Assembly (NCBI GenBank): GCA_945872795.1
Contig: CAMCAZ010000009.1
Coordinates: forward strand, 1-64,000
From: Chryseobacterium gleum
Lineage (GTDB): Bacteria > Bacteroidota > Bacteroidia > Flavobacteriales_F > PHOS-HE28
Reading direction: 5' to 3'
DNA: 64,000 bases
Below are positions 34,871 through 44,818 of this stretch, piece after piece (positions within the stretch are counted from its first letter, which is position 1; every line of letters starts with the position of its first letter). The notes below the pieces were generated by a model. It had not been told where the DNA came from. It did no database searches and saw only the letters and a list, made by a program, of their open reading frames with translations. The position numbers were made by a program, and so were the translations under genes.

Positions 34871-36217
34871 GTGAGCGGGTACATTTCGGCAGGCGCCCTG
34901 CGCGGCCTCCTGATCGTTGGCATTGTCCTGTCGCTTGTTGCGTGCAAGAAACCCGATGAGGACCTCGGTCTGGACCTGTTGCCGGGCAACCCGCTCGGAA
35001 CGACCGTGGAGACCACCTCGCTGCGGGCCTTCACCGTGGAGGATACCGTGGTGCGGACCAGTGGTCTTTCGCGTCAGCTCCTGGGCTCCTATGTCGATCC
35101 CCAGTTCGGCACCGTAAAGGCCGGGCTTGTGGCGCAGATCCGCTTGAGCGTGAACAATGTGGGCCTCGGACAGGACAATTCCGGTCTGGTGGCCGATAGC
35201 ATTGTATTGGCTCTTCCTTTCGACGGTGCCAATACCTATTACGGTAACCTCGACCCCCAAGTGTTCGAGGTCTATGAGATCACCGATGACCTGTCGGTGG
35301 ACAGCCTCTATTATAGTGATAGGGTCCCCGCGTTCAGTGCGGATGATCTGGTGGCCGACCGCGGTGGCAGCATCACGCCACGACCGACGTTGCGACCGGT
35401 GGTGGGCAGCGATACCCTTGCGCCACAGTTGCGCATCCGCCTGAGCAACGAATTGGCGGGGCGCTTCCTGGCGGCCTTCGGTACGTCGGTGATGACGGAT
35501 AACACCTCCTTCCTGCAGTTCTTCAAGGGTCTGTACGTCACCGTGAACAACGGGCCTCAGTTGCCTTTCGAACAGGGAGTACTGTACTTCAATCTCCTGA
35601 ACACGGCCAGCAAGGTCACCTTGTACTACAAGGACACGGTGTCCTCCGATCCGGAGCTGCCCCGCAAGTTCGATCTCCCGATCAACCAGAACAGCGTGCG
35701 CTATTCGGTGACGGAGTTCGATCGCAGCACGGCGGTCGATCCGGGGTTGAACGCGGCCTTGGCGGACACCTCCCTTCCGGCACCAGCCACCTACGTGCAG
35801 GCCATGGGCGGGCTCCGTACCGGCATCCTTTTGCCCAACATCATGGAGTTCGCCAACACGAACAAGACACTGGCCAAGGCCGAGCTGGTGTTGCCGATCT
35901 CCGGCACCTACAATGCCTTTCTCGGCCCTCCCACGCAGCTGTTCATCTTTCGGCGCGACAGTCTTGGCAAGGATGTGTTCCTGCCCGACCAGCTCGCCGG
36001 CATCGGTGCCATCAATGGGAATTATTCGGCCAGCGAGCGGTCTTACCGCTTCAATATCACGCGCTACGTTCAAGGGCTGCTGAACGGCTCCATTCCCAAC
36101 ACCGGCCTGGAGCTGGTGCCTGGCAGCAGCGGGGTGAGCGTGAACCGTTCGGTGCTGGCAGGTCCCGCGCAGGCGGAAGGAGCAATGCAGCTGCAACTTA
36201 CATTTACCACATACTGA
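34871..36217 (+). CDS. DUF4270 family lipoprotein
   Basis: A lipoprotein of 448 residues from the GTG at 34871 (a TTG at 34862 would add three residues; no ATG fits). The signal has a hydrophobic core LLIVGIVLSL and lipobox LVAC (Cys25), followed by KKPDEDLGLDLLPG, a hallmark start of DUF4270 proteins. The rest is beta-rich: DSIVLALPFDG near 110, a YFNLLNTASKVTLYYKD segment near 240, RFNITRYVQGLLNG near 396. It begins 13 bases after the starch-synthase-like gene and ends 7 bases before glmS, so the three are one operon. Family function is unknown. Confidence 0.88.
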   Translation: MSGYISAGALRGLLIVGIVLSLVACKKPDEDLGLDLLPGNPLGTTVETTSLRAFTVEDTVVRTSGLSRQLLGSYVDPQFGTVKAGLVAQIRLSVNNVGLGQDNSGLVADSIVLALPFDGANTYYGNLDPQVFEVYEITDDLSVDSLYYSDRVPAFSADDLVADRGGSITPRPTLRPVVGSDTLAPQLRIRLSNELAGRFLAAFGTSVMTDNTSFLQFFKGLYVTVNNGPQLPFEQGVLYFNLLNTASKVTLYYKDTVSSDPELPRKFDLPINQNSVRYSVTEFDRSTAVDPGLNAALADTSLPAPATYVQAMGGLRTGILLPNIMEFANTNKTLAKAELVLPISGTYNAFLGPPTQLFIFRRDSLGKDVFLPDQLAGIGAINGNYSASERSYRFNITRYVQGLLNGSIPNTGLELVPGSSGVSVNRSVLAGPAQAEGAMQLQLTFTTY

Positions 36218-36224
36218 ACGAGCG

Positions 36225-38055
<1,831 letters not shown>

Positions 38056-38069
<14 letters not shown>

Positions 38070-38451
38070 CCGCGGCCGCGTGCCGTTCGCTCCACATGAT
38101 CACCTGTCCATTGTTCCGGTAATGGTCGGTATCCTTGGCGAAGATGATGTGCCCGAGGTCGATCAGGGCAAGCACGCCGAAACCACCGAAGGTCAGTCCA
38201 TAGATGATGGCCACCTTGGGCGTGGTGCCCAGGTACAGGCGATGCGCACCGAAGGGACCGAGCACGGCCGCCAGTGCACCGGCCACCAGACGGGTGTTCT
38301 CTCTTCCGGTCACACTGCTATCGACAACGGATGGCTCACTTGGGTCCATTGCGATCACCTTCGCCACATAAGGTCCACTGGCCTGTGAGGAAAGTGCCAT
38401 CATCAAGCTGAGGACGATCGCCAAGCAGTACCGCGCGAAAGGTCCGGGCAT
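38056..38451 (-). CDS. TM2 domain-containing membrane protein
   Basis: A 131-residue protein from the ATG at 38451 (MPGPFARYCLAIVL). A first hydrophobic segment at about 7-24 looks like a signal or anchor. The TM2 module at about 62-110 has two helices around the conserved GPFGAHRLYLG turn, and GGFGVLALIDLGHIIF follows. TM2 proteins are widespread and of unknown role; the linking turn is the family signature. The start is chosen because the upstream frame is not hydrophobic in a consistent way. It overlaps glmS by 14 bases at the 3' end. Confidence 0.82.
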
Positions 38452-38561
38452 GGTCCAAAGGTAAACGGGCGCCATGGCCACGACCATGACGCCCGTTCTA
38501 GTGTCGCAACCCGTAAGTTGGTTCACTGAAGGTCTGCCACTATTTCGCCTTCATGCAAGGA

Positions 38562-38602
38562 GGAACATGTACGGCGTAGCGGGCGCTACGACGAAATGTT
38601 CC
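38562..38602. other. Nested inverted repeat between TM2 and superoxide dismutase genes
   Basis: The outer arms ggaacat (38562-38568) and atgttcc (38596-38602) enclose inner arms cgtagc (38575-38580) and gctacg (38585-38590). It lies in a 228-base gap downstream of the dismutase gene. It may be the dismutase transcript terminator or a dispersed palindrome; there is no T-run. Nothing else is recognisable in the gap except an acgggcg/cgcccgt pair near 38465-38496. Confidence 0.45.
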
Positions 38603-38679
38603 AACGCGGCAGGAAGGTGAAAGAGGGGCGGAGATGGTTAAGGAACTTACGGGTTGCGCCAATAACTTGGTGGTGCCGC

Positions 38680-39288
<609 letters not shown>

Positions 39289-39327
39289 GTTGATCGGTCG
39301 TTGATTTCGTGTAGTTCGTCGGAGGTA

Positions 39328-39335
39328 CAAAGATA
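39328..39335 (-). promoter_or_regulatory. -7 element TATCTTTG for superoxide dismutase
   Basis: Exact TAnnTTTG match on the minus strand, 39 bases before the dismutase ATG. A TTC rather than TTG lies about 18 bases further upstream. Confidence 0.6.
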
Positions 39336-39359
39336 TTCACTCCATAAAGGGCTGAACAC

Positions 39360-39389
39360 TTGGAGGTTATCAGAATAGGATTACCTTTG
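39360..39389 (+). promoter_or_regulatory. Consensus promoter for the twin alanine-rich lipoprotein genes
   Basis: TTG at 39360-39362, 19 bases, then TACCTTTG at 39382-39389: an exact fit to TTG-N19-TAnnTTTG. It is back-to-back with the dismutase promoter, and the first start codon follows 28 bases later. Confidence 0.75.
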
Positions 39390-39417
39390 CCGCCACTTTC
39401 ACCAAAACATTACCAAC

Positions 39418-39663
39418 GTGTTCAAGAAAATCGCCCTCGTTGCCGCAATGGCCGCCTTCGTGGTAGCCTGCGGTCCGTCACAAGCTGAGATCGAAGCAAA
39501 GGCCCAGGCCACTGCTGACAGTCTCGCTGCCATCGCCACCGCTGACAGCATCCGCATGGCTGAAGAAGCTGCTGCTGCTGCTGAAGCTGCTGCTGCTGCC
39601 GCCGCTGCTGCTGCCGCCGATAGCGCTGCTGCTGCCGCTGCTGCCATGCCAGCCAAGAAGTAA
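39418..39663 (+). CDS. Small alanine-rich lipoprotein, copy 1
   Basis: An 81-residue lipoprotein starting at a GTG (protein MFKKIALVAAMAAFVVACG; lipobox VVAC, Cys18). The mature part is a short helical stretch (SQAEIEAKAQATADSLAAI) followed by long alanine runs broken by single Glu or Asp residues. It ends MPAKK, like a basic tail. Codons for the alanine runs alternate gct and gcc. The composition suggests one long straight helix, recalling the E. coli Lpp lipoprotein, although no sequence homology is visible. The second copy follows after 28 bases. Function unknown; an abundant structural lipoprotein is the best guess, supported by the strong promoter and terminator. Confidence 0.78.
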   Translation: MFKKIALVAAMAAFVVACGPSQAEIEAKAQATADSLAAIATADSIRMAEEAAAAAEAAAAAAAAAAADSAAAAAAAMPAKK

Positions 39664-39691
39664 TCGACCACTAGCGCAACACACAACCACG

Positions 39692-39940
39692 ATGATCAAG
39701 AAGTTCGCCCTGCTCGCCACCATGGCGGCCCTGTTCGTTGCCTGCGGAAGCAGCAACACCGAGGCCATGGAACAACAAGCCACCGAAGCTGCTACGGAAG
39801 CTGAGGCTGCTGCTGCCGCCGCCGCTGCTGAAGCTGAGGCCGCTGCCGCTGCTGCTGCCGCTGCAGTGGAGACCGCAGTTGACAGCACTGCTGCTGCCGC
39901 TGAGGGCGCCGTGGAAGAGGTGAAGGAGGCTGTGAAGTAA
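39692..39940 (+). CDS. Small alanine-rich lipoprotein, copy 2
   Basis: A paralogue (82 aa) of the preceding gene: MIKKFALLATMAALFVACGSS, lipobox FVAC with Cys18 at the same position. The mature part again is Ala/Glu-rich (TEAATEAEAA, then VETAVDSTAAAAEGAVEEVKEAVK). It differs from copy 1 in having a mixed-charge C-terminal helix instead of a lysine tail. A 12-bp hairpin terminator lies 20 bases downstream, so the two genes form a closed two-gene operon. Confidence 0.78.
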   Translation: MIKKFALLATMAALFVACGSSNTEAMEQQATEAATEAEAAAAAAAAEAEAAAAAAAAAVETAVDSTAAAAEGAVEEVKEAVK

Positions 39941-39960
39941 TTCACACCATCCACTGTACC

Positions 39961-39988
39961 AGAGAAGGGGCCGCGAGGCCCCTTCTCT
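39961..39988 (+). terminator. Terminator of the alanine-rich lipoprotein operon
   Basis: A perfect 12-bp stem, agagaaggggcc (39961-39972) and ggccccttctct (39977-39988), with a gcga loop. Only a weak T-tract (catttcc) follows. From here to 40148 I see no gene. Confidence 0.75.
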
Positions 39989-40148
39989 CATTTCCGCCTG
40001 TGGGACGCAGGTCCGCAGCTGTGGTCGGGCCTCTTGGCCCGGCCGGTTTGCGCGATACCATCGGTGTTGCCGCAGGCCTTTCCCCATGAATGGCACAGGT
40101 GCAGGCAGCTTGCAGCGAATGCCCGGAGGAAGGGATGGCCCAGGTCGA

Positions 40149-41774
40149 TCAGCCCTGGGTCGGGGCTCCCAGCTCGCGGAGCGCGCGCATGTAGATGCTG
40201 TCGGTTTCCAGCATGATGCGGTAGAAACCGGAGTTCCCCCAAATGTTGCGGGCGATGCCGGCTTTCAGGCGAACGCTGATCTGTCGTTTGGATCGCTGGG
40301 CGTCCACCGGGTCCATCTCGATCCCTTGTTCCCCGGCAAAGCGCTCCAGCTCACGGAGCAGGGACTCGCTCACCTGGTACCTGCTCGCGAACACCTGCTC
40401 GGAACCCATGCCGCTCAGTCGATCCCGTTCCCGGTCGGCCACATTGAAGGCGAAACTGTTCAGCGCACCGCTGAAGAAGAGCTCGGTAAGGTAGTTCGAG
40501 CCTTCGGCCGTATCGGTGGGCACGAAGATGTCGGGCATGATGCCTCCGCCGCCATAGACCGTGCGTCCCTTGGTGGTGGTGAAGACCTGGCTCGAATCGA
40601 TGCGCACACTGTCCGCGGAGAGGAATTCACCGTGTTCGTAACGGGCCTCCAGGTCCTCTTCGTAGGCGATCCCCTGGCCATAGGGCCGCTGGATGGACCG
40701 ACCGCTGGGGGTGTAGTAGCGGGCGGTGGTGAGGCGCACGGCGCTTTCATCGGGCAGGTCCACATGTTCCTGGACCAGGCCTTTGCCGAAGGAGCGGCGC
40801 CCCACGATCACGGCCCGGTCATGGTCCTGCATCGCCCCGGCGATGATCTCACTGGCGCTGGCCGATCCTTCGTCGATCAGCACGGCCAGCGGGATATCCT
40901 CATAGCGTCCCGTGCGGGTGGCGGTGATATCGCGACGGGGCGAGTTGCGGCCTTCGGTGTACACGATGGTGCGCCCGTCCGGCAGGAACTCGTCCGCCAG
41001 TTCAATGGCCGAGTTCAGGAAGCCGCCACCGTTGCCGCGGAGGTCCAGCACCATGCGCTGCATGCCTTGGGCCTTCAGTTCATCCGCTGCCTTCAGGAAT
41101 TCCTGGTGGGTGTTCTTCGCGAAGCGCACCAGCTTGATGTAGCCGGTTCCGTCGCTGCCCAGGATCGCTGCGGCCACACTGTTGATGGGCACCTTGCCCC
41201 GGGTGATGGTCACCTCGAAGGGTTCCTTGCGGTTGCCGCGCAGGATGGAGACCGTGACCGGACTGCCCTTCGGTCCGCGCAGGTTCTTCATCACATCGTC
41301 GTTCGTCACGTTCACCCCCGCCAGCTGGATACTGTCCGCCTTGAGGATGCGGTCTCCCGCCCGGATGCCCAAGGCCTCGCTGGGGCCACCCTCCACGGGG
41401 GTGATCACCACCACCGTATCGCGCTGGATGGCGAACTCCACCCCGATGCCATCGAAGCTGCCCTCCAATGGCTCCTGGGCCGCCCGGAGCTCGGCCGCGC
41501 TGATGTAGTAGCTGTGCGGGTCCAGGCGTTGCAGGATGTCCTGCAGCACCTCATCCACCAAGGCGTTCTTCTCTACGGTGTCCACGTACTGCCGGTCGAT
41601 CAGGTCCAGCACTTGGCTGATCTTGTCACCGGCCGAAGGTTGCCGCATGCGGAACACCGTCAGGGGTCCGGAGGATGAGCTCCCCATGTCCTGCCCGATG
41701 AACAGACCGGCCACCAGGGCCAGGGCGAGCATCAGGGGATAGAAGGGGGAGACGGGGCGGCGTTCGTGGGCCAT
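40149..41774 (-). CDS. S41 family C-terminal processing peptidase (first of two)
   Basis: A Tsp/CtpA-type periplasmic protease (541 aa). One N-terminal hydrophobic segment (residues 13-27) acts as signal or anchor. A PDZ domain spans about 100-185 (GIGVEFAIQRDTVVVI, GIRAGDRILKAD). The catalytic domain has the nucleophile Ser in DEGSASASEIIAG and the general base Lys in VGRRSFGKGLVQ, with LDLRGNGGG before them. The product should degrade or trim periplasmic proteins in a PDZ-gated way. It begins 3 bases after the dCMP deaminase stop, so the two are cotranscribed. A paralogue lies at 58175-59845. Confidence 0.94.
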   Translation of the reverse strand: MAHERRPVSPFYPLMLALALVAGLFIGQDMGSSSSGPLTVFRMRQPSAGDKISQVLDLIDRQYVDTVEKNALVDEVLQDILQRLDPHSYYISAAELRAAQEPLEGSFDGIGVEFAIQRDTVVVITPVEGGPSEALGIRAGDRILKADSIQLAGVNVTNDDVMKNLRGPKGSPVTVSILRGNRKEPFEVTITRGKVPINSVAAAILGSDGTGYIKLVRFAKNTHQEFLKAADELKAQGMQRMVLDLRGNGGGFLNSAIELADEFLPDGRTIVYTEGRNSPRRDITATRTGRYEDIPLAVLIDEGSASASEIIAGAMQDHDRAVIVGRRSFGKGLVQEHVDLPDESAVRLTTARYYTPSGRSIQRPYGQGIAYEEDLEARYEHGEFLSADSVRIDSSQVFTTTKGRTVYGGGGIMPDIFVPTDTAEGSNYLTELFFSGALNSFAFNVADRERDRLSGMGSEQVFASRYQVSESLLRELERFAGEQGIEMDPVDAQRSKRQISVRLKAGIARNIWGNSGFYRIMLETDSIYMRALRELGAPTQG

Positions 41775-41777
41775 GGT

Positions 41778-42227
41778 TCAGGGCAGCTCCAATTTACGGA
41801 CCAGCAAGCCACCTTTCTCCAACAAGGCGAGACCGGAGGTGTCCTTGTAGGCATCGAGGTACACCAGCCGCTTGATGCCGGCCTGGAGGATCAGCTTGCT
41901 GCATTCCTTGCAGGGGGAGTGCGTGAGATACAACGTTGCACCGCGCGCATTGTTGGTGCTGCGGGCCACCTTCAGGATGGCGTTGGCCTCCGCATGCAGC
42001 ACATACCAGTGGGTAAGGCCCTCGGCATCCTCACAATCATTGGGGAAACCGGTGGGCGTGCCGTTGTATCCGTCGCTGATGATCATGCCCTCCTTCACGA
42101 TGATGGCCCCCACCTGCTTGCGGGTACAGTGGCTCAGGCGGGCCCACTCGGTGGCCATGCGCATGTAGGCCGCATCGTAGCGGTCCTGCTTGGCCTGTTC
42201 GGGATAGACGAGGTGATCGTGCTGCAT
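41778..42227 (-). CDS. Deoxycytidylate (dCMP) deaminase family protein
   Basis: A zinc-dependent cytidine-deaminase-fold enzyme of 149 residues from the ATG at 42227 (MQHDHLVYPE; another ATG at 42251 would add eight). The zinc site is His78 and Glu80 in YVLHAEANAI and Cys106 and Cys109 in SPCKECS. The segment ISDGYNGTPTGFPN near 50 is typical of dCMP deaminase/ComEB, which makes dUMP for thymidylate synthesis. It fits with the ribonucleotide reductase genes a few kilobases away. tRNA-Leu lies upstream on the same strand. Confidence 0.93.
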   Translation of the reverse strand: MQHDHLVYPEQAKQDRYDAAYMRMATEWARLSHCTRKQVGAIIVKEGMIISDGYNGTPTGFPNDCEDAEGLTHWYVLHAEANAILKVARSTNNARGATLYLTHSPCKECSKLILQAGIKRLVYLDAYKDTSGLALLEKGGLLVRKLELP

Positions 42228-42292
42228 GTGCCCGGTCGGGCAGGTGCTCATGTGCACATGGTCGCATGTTCACATGACCACATGCTCTGAAG

Positions 42293-42317
42293 TGCCCAGG
42301 GCGGGACTCGAACCTGC
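42293..42317 (-). repeat. Partial duplicate of the 3' end of tRNA-Leu
   Basis: The 25 bases here differ at two positions from 42365-42389, which is the T-arm and 3' acceptor arm of the tRNA-Leu gene. The direct repeats start 72 bases apart. A short hairpin (cctgcc ttc ggcagg, 42313-42327) overlaps the copy. This is what an attachment-site remnant or a decayed second tRNA gene would look like; no integrase gene is present. Confidence 0.6.
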
Positions 42318-42364
42318 CTTCGGCAGGCAGGCCCGCCGAACTCCGAACTGGATCATTACATCAG

Positions 42365-42446
42365 TACCCAGGGCGGGACTCGAACCCGCACGAATTGCTT
42401 CACTGGTGTTTGAGACCAGCGCGTCTACCGATTCCGCCACCTGGGT
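42365..42446 (-). tRNA. tRNA-Leu (anticodon CAA)
   Basis: Reading the minus strand, the acceptor arm ACCCAGG pairs with CCTGGGT and is followed by discriminator A. The D-arm region GGCGGAATCGGTAGACGC is typical of leucine tRNAs. The anticodon stem CTGGT/ACCAG holds the loop CTCAAAC, giving anticodon CAA. A short variable arm and the T-arm GCGGGTTCGAGTCCCGC follow. The 3' CCA is not encoded. The gene lies between glyQS and the dCMP deaminase gene. Confidence 0.95.
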
Positions 42447-42460
42447 AGGTCTTGGGGCGG

Positions 42461-42468
42461 CAAAGATA
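42461..42468 (-). promoter_or_regulatory. -7 element TATCTTTG for tRNA-Leu
   Basis: Exact TAnnTTTG match on the minus strand, 14 bases upstream of the mature tRNA 5' end. A TTG lies 17 bases further upstream, overlapping the end of glyQS. Confidence 0.6.
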
Positions 42469-42473
42469 ACGGC

Positions 42474-44015
42474 CTACAGCTTCCGCAACAGCCCCCTCAG
42501 GTCCACCTTCTCGCCCACGATGCGTTCCAGGTCGGCGATGGGCACGCGTTCCTGCTTCATGCTGTCGCGCTCACGGATGGTCACCTGCTCGTCCACCAGC
42601 GTCTCGTGGTCCACGGTGATGCAGTAGGGCGTGCCGATGGCGTCCTGGCGGCGGTAGCGTTTGCCGATGCTGTCCTTCTCGTCGTACTGGCAGTTGTGGT
42701 CCAGCTTCAGACGGTCCATGATGGCGCGCGCCTTCTCGGGCAGGCCGTCCTTCTTGATCAGGGGCAGCACGGCCACCTTTACGGGTGCCAGCGGCGCGGG
42801 GATGCGGAGTACCACGCGCTCTTCGCCGCCCTCTAGCTTCTCCTCGTCGTAGGCCGCGCTGAGGATGGCGAGGAACATGCGGTCCAGGCCGATGCTGGTC
42901 TCCACCACGTAGGGCACGTAGCTCTCGTTGGCCTCGGGGTCGAAGTAGGTGAGCTTGCGGCCGCTGTGTTTCTCATGGCTGCTGAGGTCGAAGTCCGTGC
43001 GGCTGTGGATGCCCTCGAGCTCCTTGAAGCCCATGGGGAACTGGAACTCGATGTCGCAGGCCGCGTTGGCGTAGTGCGCCAGCTTGATGTGGTCGTGGAA
43101 GCGGTAATGGTCCGTGGGCAGGCCCAGGGCGCTGTGCCAGGCGATGCGTTTCTCCTTCCAGGCGGTGTACCACTCCATTTCGGTTCCGGGGCGCACGAAG
43201 AACTGCATCTCCATCTGCTCGAACTCGCGCATGCGGAACACGAACTGCCGCGCCACGATCTCGTTTCGGAAGGCCTTGCCGGTCTGCGCGATGCCGAAGG
43301 GGATCTTCATCCGCGCGCTCTTCTGCACGTTGAGGAAGTTCACGAAGATGCCCTGCGCCGTTTCGGGACGCAGGTAGATGGTGCTGCTCTCGCCGCTCAC
43401 GCTGCCGAGCTCGGTGGCGAACATCAGGTTGAACTGCCGTACCTCGGTCCAGTTGGCGGTGCCGCTAACCGGGCACTTGATCTCCTCGTCGATGATCAGC
43501 TGGCGAACGGCCTCCAGGTCGCTGTTGTTCAGGGCCTCCTTCATGCGCCCTTCCACCGCATCGATGCGGTCCTGGCTGCGCTTCACGTTGGGGTTGGTGG
43601 CACGGAACTGTGCCTCATCGAAGGCATCGCCGAACTTGCCGCGCGCCTTCTCGATCTCCTTGGCGATCTTCTGCTCGTACTTGCCGATGTGCTCCTCCAG
43701 CAGCACGTCCGCCCGGTAGCGCTTCTTGCTGTCCTTGTTGTCGATCAGCGGATCGTTGAAGGCATCCACGTGGCCGCTGGCCTTCCACACGGTTGGGTGC
43801 ATGAAGATGGCCGCGTCGATGCCCACGATGTTCTCGTTGAGCTTCGTCATCGACTCCCACCAGTATCGGCGGATGTTGTTCTTCAGTTCCACACCGTACG
43901 GCCCGTAGTCGTAAGTGGCGCTGAGGCCGTCGTAGATCTCGCTGCTGGGGAACACGAAGCCATACTCCTTGGCATGGCCGATGAGGGTCTTTAGGCGGTC
44001 TTCTGGATTGCTCAT
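42474..44015 (-). CDS. glyQS: Glycine-tRNA ligase (alpha2 type)
   Basis: A class II aminoacyl-tRNA synthetase (513 aa) from the ATG at 44015 (MSNPEDRLKTLIGHAKEYGF). The family N-terminus VFPSSEIYDGLSATYDYGPYG is clear. Motif 2 reads FRNEIVARQFVFRMREFEQME and motif 3 ETSIGLDRMFLAIL. The C-terminal anticodon-binding domain has APVKVAVLPL and KRYRRQDAIGTPYCITVD. This is the dimeric form also found in eukaryotes and archaea, not the alpha2beta2 enzyme. The longer frame start at 44060 lacks conservation. A CATCTTTG box (44058-44065) is a likely promoter. Confidence 0.97.
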   Translation of the reverse strand: MSNPEDRLKTLIGHAKEYGFVFPSSEIYDGLSATYDYGPYGVELKNNIRRYWWESMTKLNENIVGIDAAIFMHPTVWKASGHVDAFNDPLIDNKDSKKRYRADVLLEEHIGKYEQKIAKEIEKARGKFGDAFDEAQFRATNPNVKRSQDRIDAVEGRMKEALNNSDLEAVRQLIIDEEIKCPVSGTANWTEVRQFNLMFATELGSVSGESSTIYLRPETAQGIFVNFLNVQKSARMKIPFGIAQTGKAFRNEIVARQFVFRMREFEQMEMQFFVRPGTEMEWYTAWKEKRIAWHSALGLPTDHYRFHDHIKLAHYANAACDIEFQFPMGFKELEGIHSRTDFDLSSHEKHSGRKLTYFDPEANESYVPYVVETSIGLDRMFLAILSAAYDEEKLEGGEERVVLRIPAPLAPVKVAVLPLIKKDGLPEKARAIMDRLKLDHNCQYDEKDSIGKRYRRQDAIGTPYCITVDHETLVDEQVTIRERDSMKQERVPIADLERIVGEKVDLRGLLRKL

Positions 44016-44192
44016 GGTGTGTTGCGAACGCCTTGGAAAGCTTTGGCGACGCGGGCGCAAAGATGCGGAGTTGGCGGTGTTCTGTTCAGTCGTGCGCTAA
44101 ATGGACCCCTATGGACACGGTTGGAGGCCGTGTTCATAAGGGTCCATAACGCGTCCACTTGTTGCCACCGCCAAGCAATTGTTCCACCCCCG

Positions 44193-44200
44193 TAGCTTCG
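44193..44200 (+). promoter_or_regulatory. -7-like element TAGCTTCG for the DUF3109 gene
   Basis: Seven of eight matches to TAnnTTTG. It ends six bases before the ATG at 44207, the same geometry as the aminotransferase gene, and implies a nearly leaderless mRNA. Confidence 0.4.
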
Positions 44201-44206
44201 CCCCGA

Positions 44207-44794
44207 ATGATCGAACACCGCGGTACCCTCATCTCCGAAGACCTCTTCGAGAAACGTTTCGTGTGCGACCTGAACGCTTGCAAGGGTGCCTGTTGCGTGG
44301 AGGGCGCCAGCGGCGCGCCCCTGGACCCCGAGGAGGACCAGTTGCTCAAGGAGCTGTGGCCGAAGATCCGGCCCTACATCCCTGAGAAGGGCCAGCGCGC
44401 CATCGATGAACATGGCGTGAGCGAGGTGGACGAGGACGGCGACCTGGTGACCACCCTGGTGGAGGGCCGCGGGGAGTGCGCCTTCACGGTGTTCGATGAC
44501 AAGGGTATCGCGCTGTGCGGGGTGGAGAAGGCCTGGAAGGATGGCGCCATCCCCTTCCGCAAGCCCATCAGCTGCCACCTGTACCCCATCCGCATCGCGA
44601 AGCTGAAGTTCCACGACGGGCTCAACTACCACCGCTGGCCCATCTGCAAGCCGGCCTGCGCGTGCGGCGCCAAGCTGGATGTGCCCGTGTTCCGCTTCCT
44701 GAAGGACTCCCTGACCCGCAAGTACGGCGCGGACTGGTACGCCGAGCTGGAGGAGGTGTACACCGCGTGGCTGGCGGACAAGGCGGGGATGTAG
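44207..44794 (+). CDS. DUF3109 family protein (cysteine-rich, YkgJ-like)
   Basis: A 195-residue protein starting at the ATG at 44207 (MIEHRGTLISEDLFEKRFVCD). Its cysteines are arranged as CDLNACKGACC near residue 20, GECAF near 87, ALCGVEKAW near 101, KPISCHLYPIRI near 122 and ICKPACACGAKLD near 145. This pattern matches DUF3109 and is related to the YkgJ CxxCxxCC proteins, thought to bind zinc or an Fe-S cluster. Function is unknown. It stands alone, with a near-leaderless promoter and a hairpin terminator. Confidence 0.9.
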   Translation: MIEHRGTLISEDLFEKRFVCDLNACKGACCVEGASGAPLDPEEDQLLKELWPKIRPYIPEKGQRAIDEHGVSEVDEDGDLVTTLVEGRGECAFTVFDDKGIALCGVEKAWKDGAIPFRKPISCHLYPIRIAKLKFHDGLNYHRWPICKPACACGAKLDVPVFRFLKDSLTRKYGADWYAELEEVYTAWLADKAGM

Positions 44795-44801
44795 CACCCG
44801 G

Positions 44802-44818
44802 CCCGGCCCAAGGCCGGG
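44802..44818 (+). terminator. Terminator of the DUF3109 gene
   Basis: A 7-bp GC-rich stem, cccggcc (44802-44808) and ggccggg (44812-44818), with loop caa, 7 bases after the stop codon. No T-run follows. Confidence 0.55.

Noticed and set aside
36218-36224. glmS ribozyme upstream of glmS
   Set aside because: Only seven bases separate the DUF4270 stop and the glmS start, and the ribozyme is not expected in this phylum.
42240-42360. A second complete tRNA gene
   Set aside because: Only the T-arm and 3' acceptor part is present; no D-arm or anticodon arm can be folded from the adjoining bases.
42226-42627. Plus-strand frame containing VPRAGLEPA twice
   Set aside because: The repeated peptide is the translation of the tRNA-Leu 3' end and its partial copy, not a protein.
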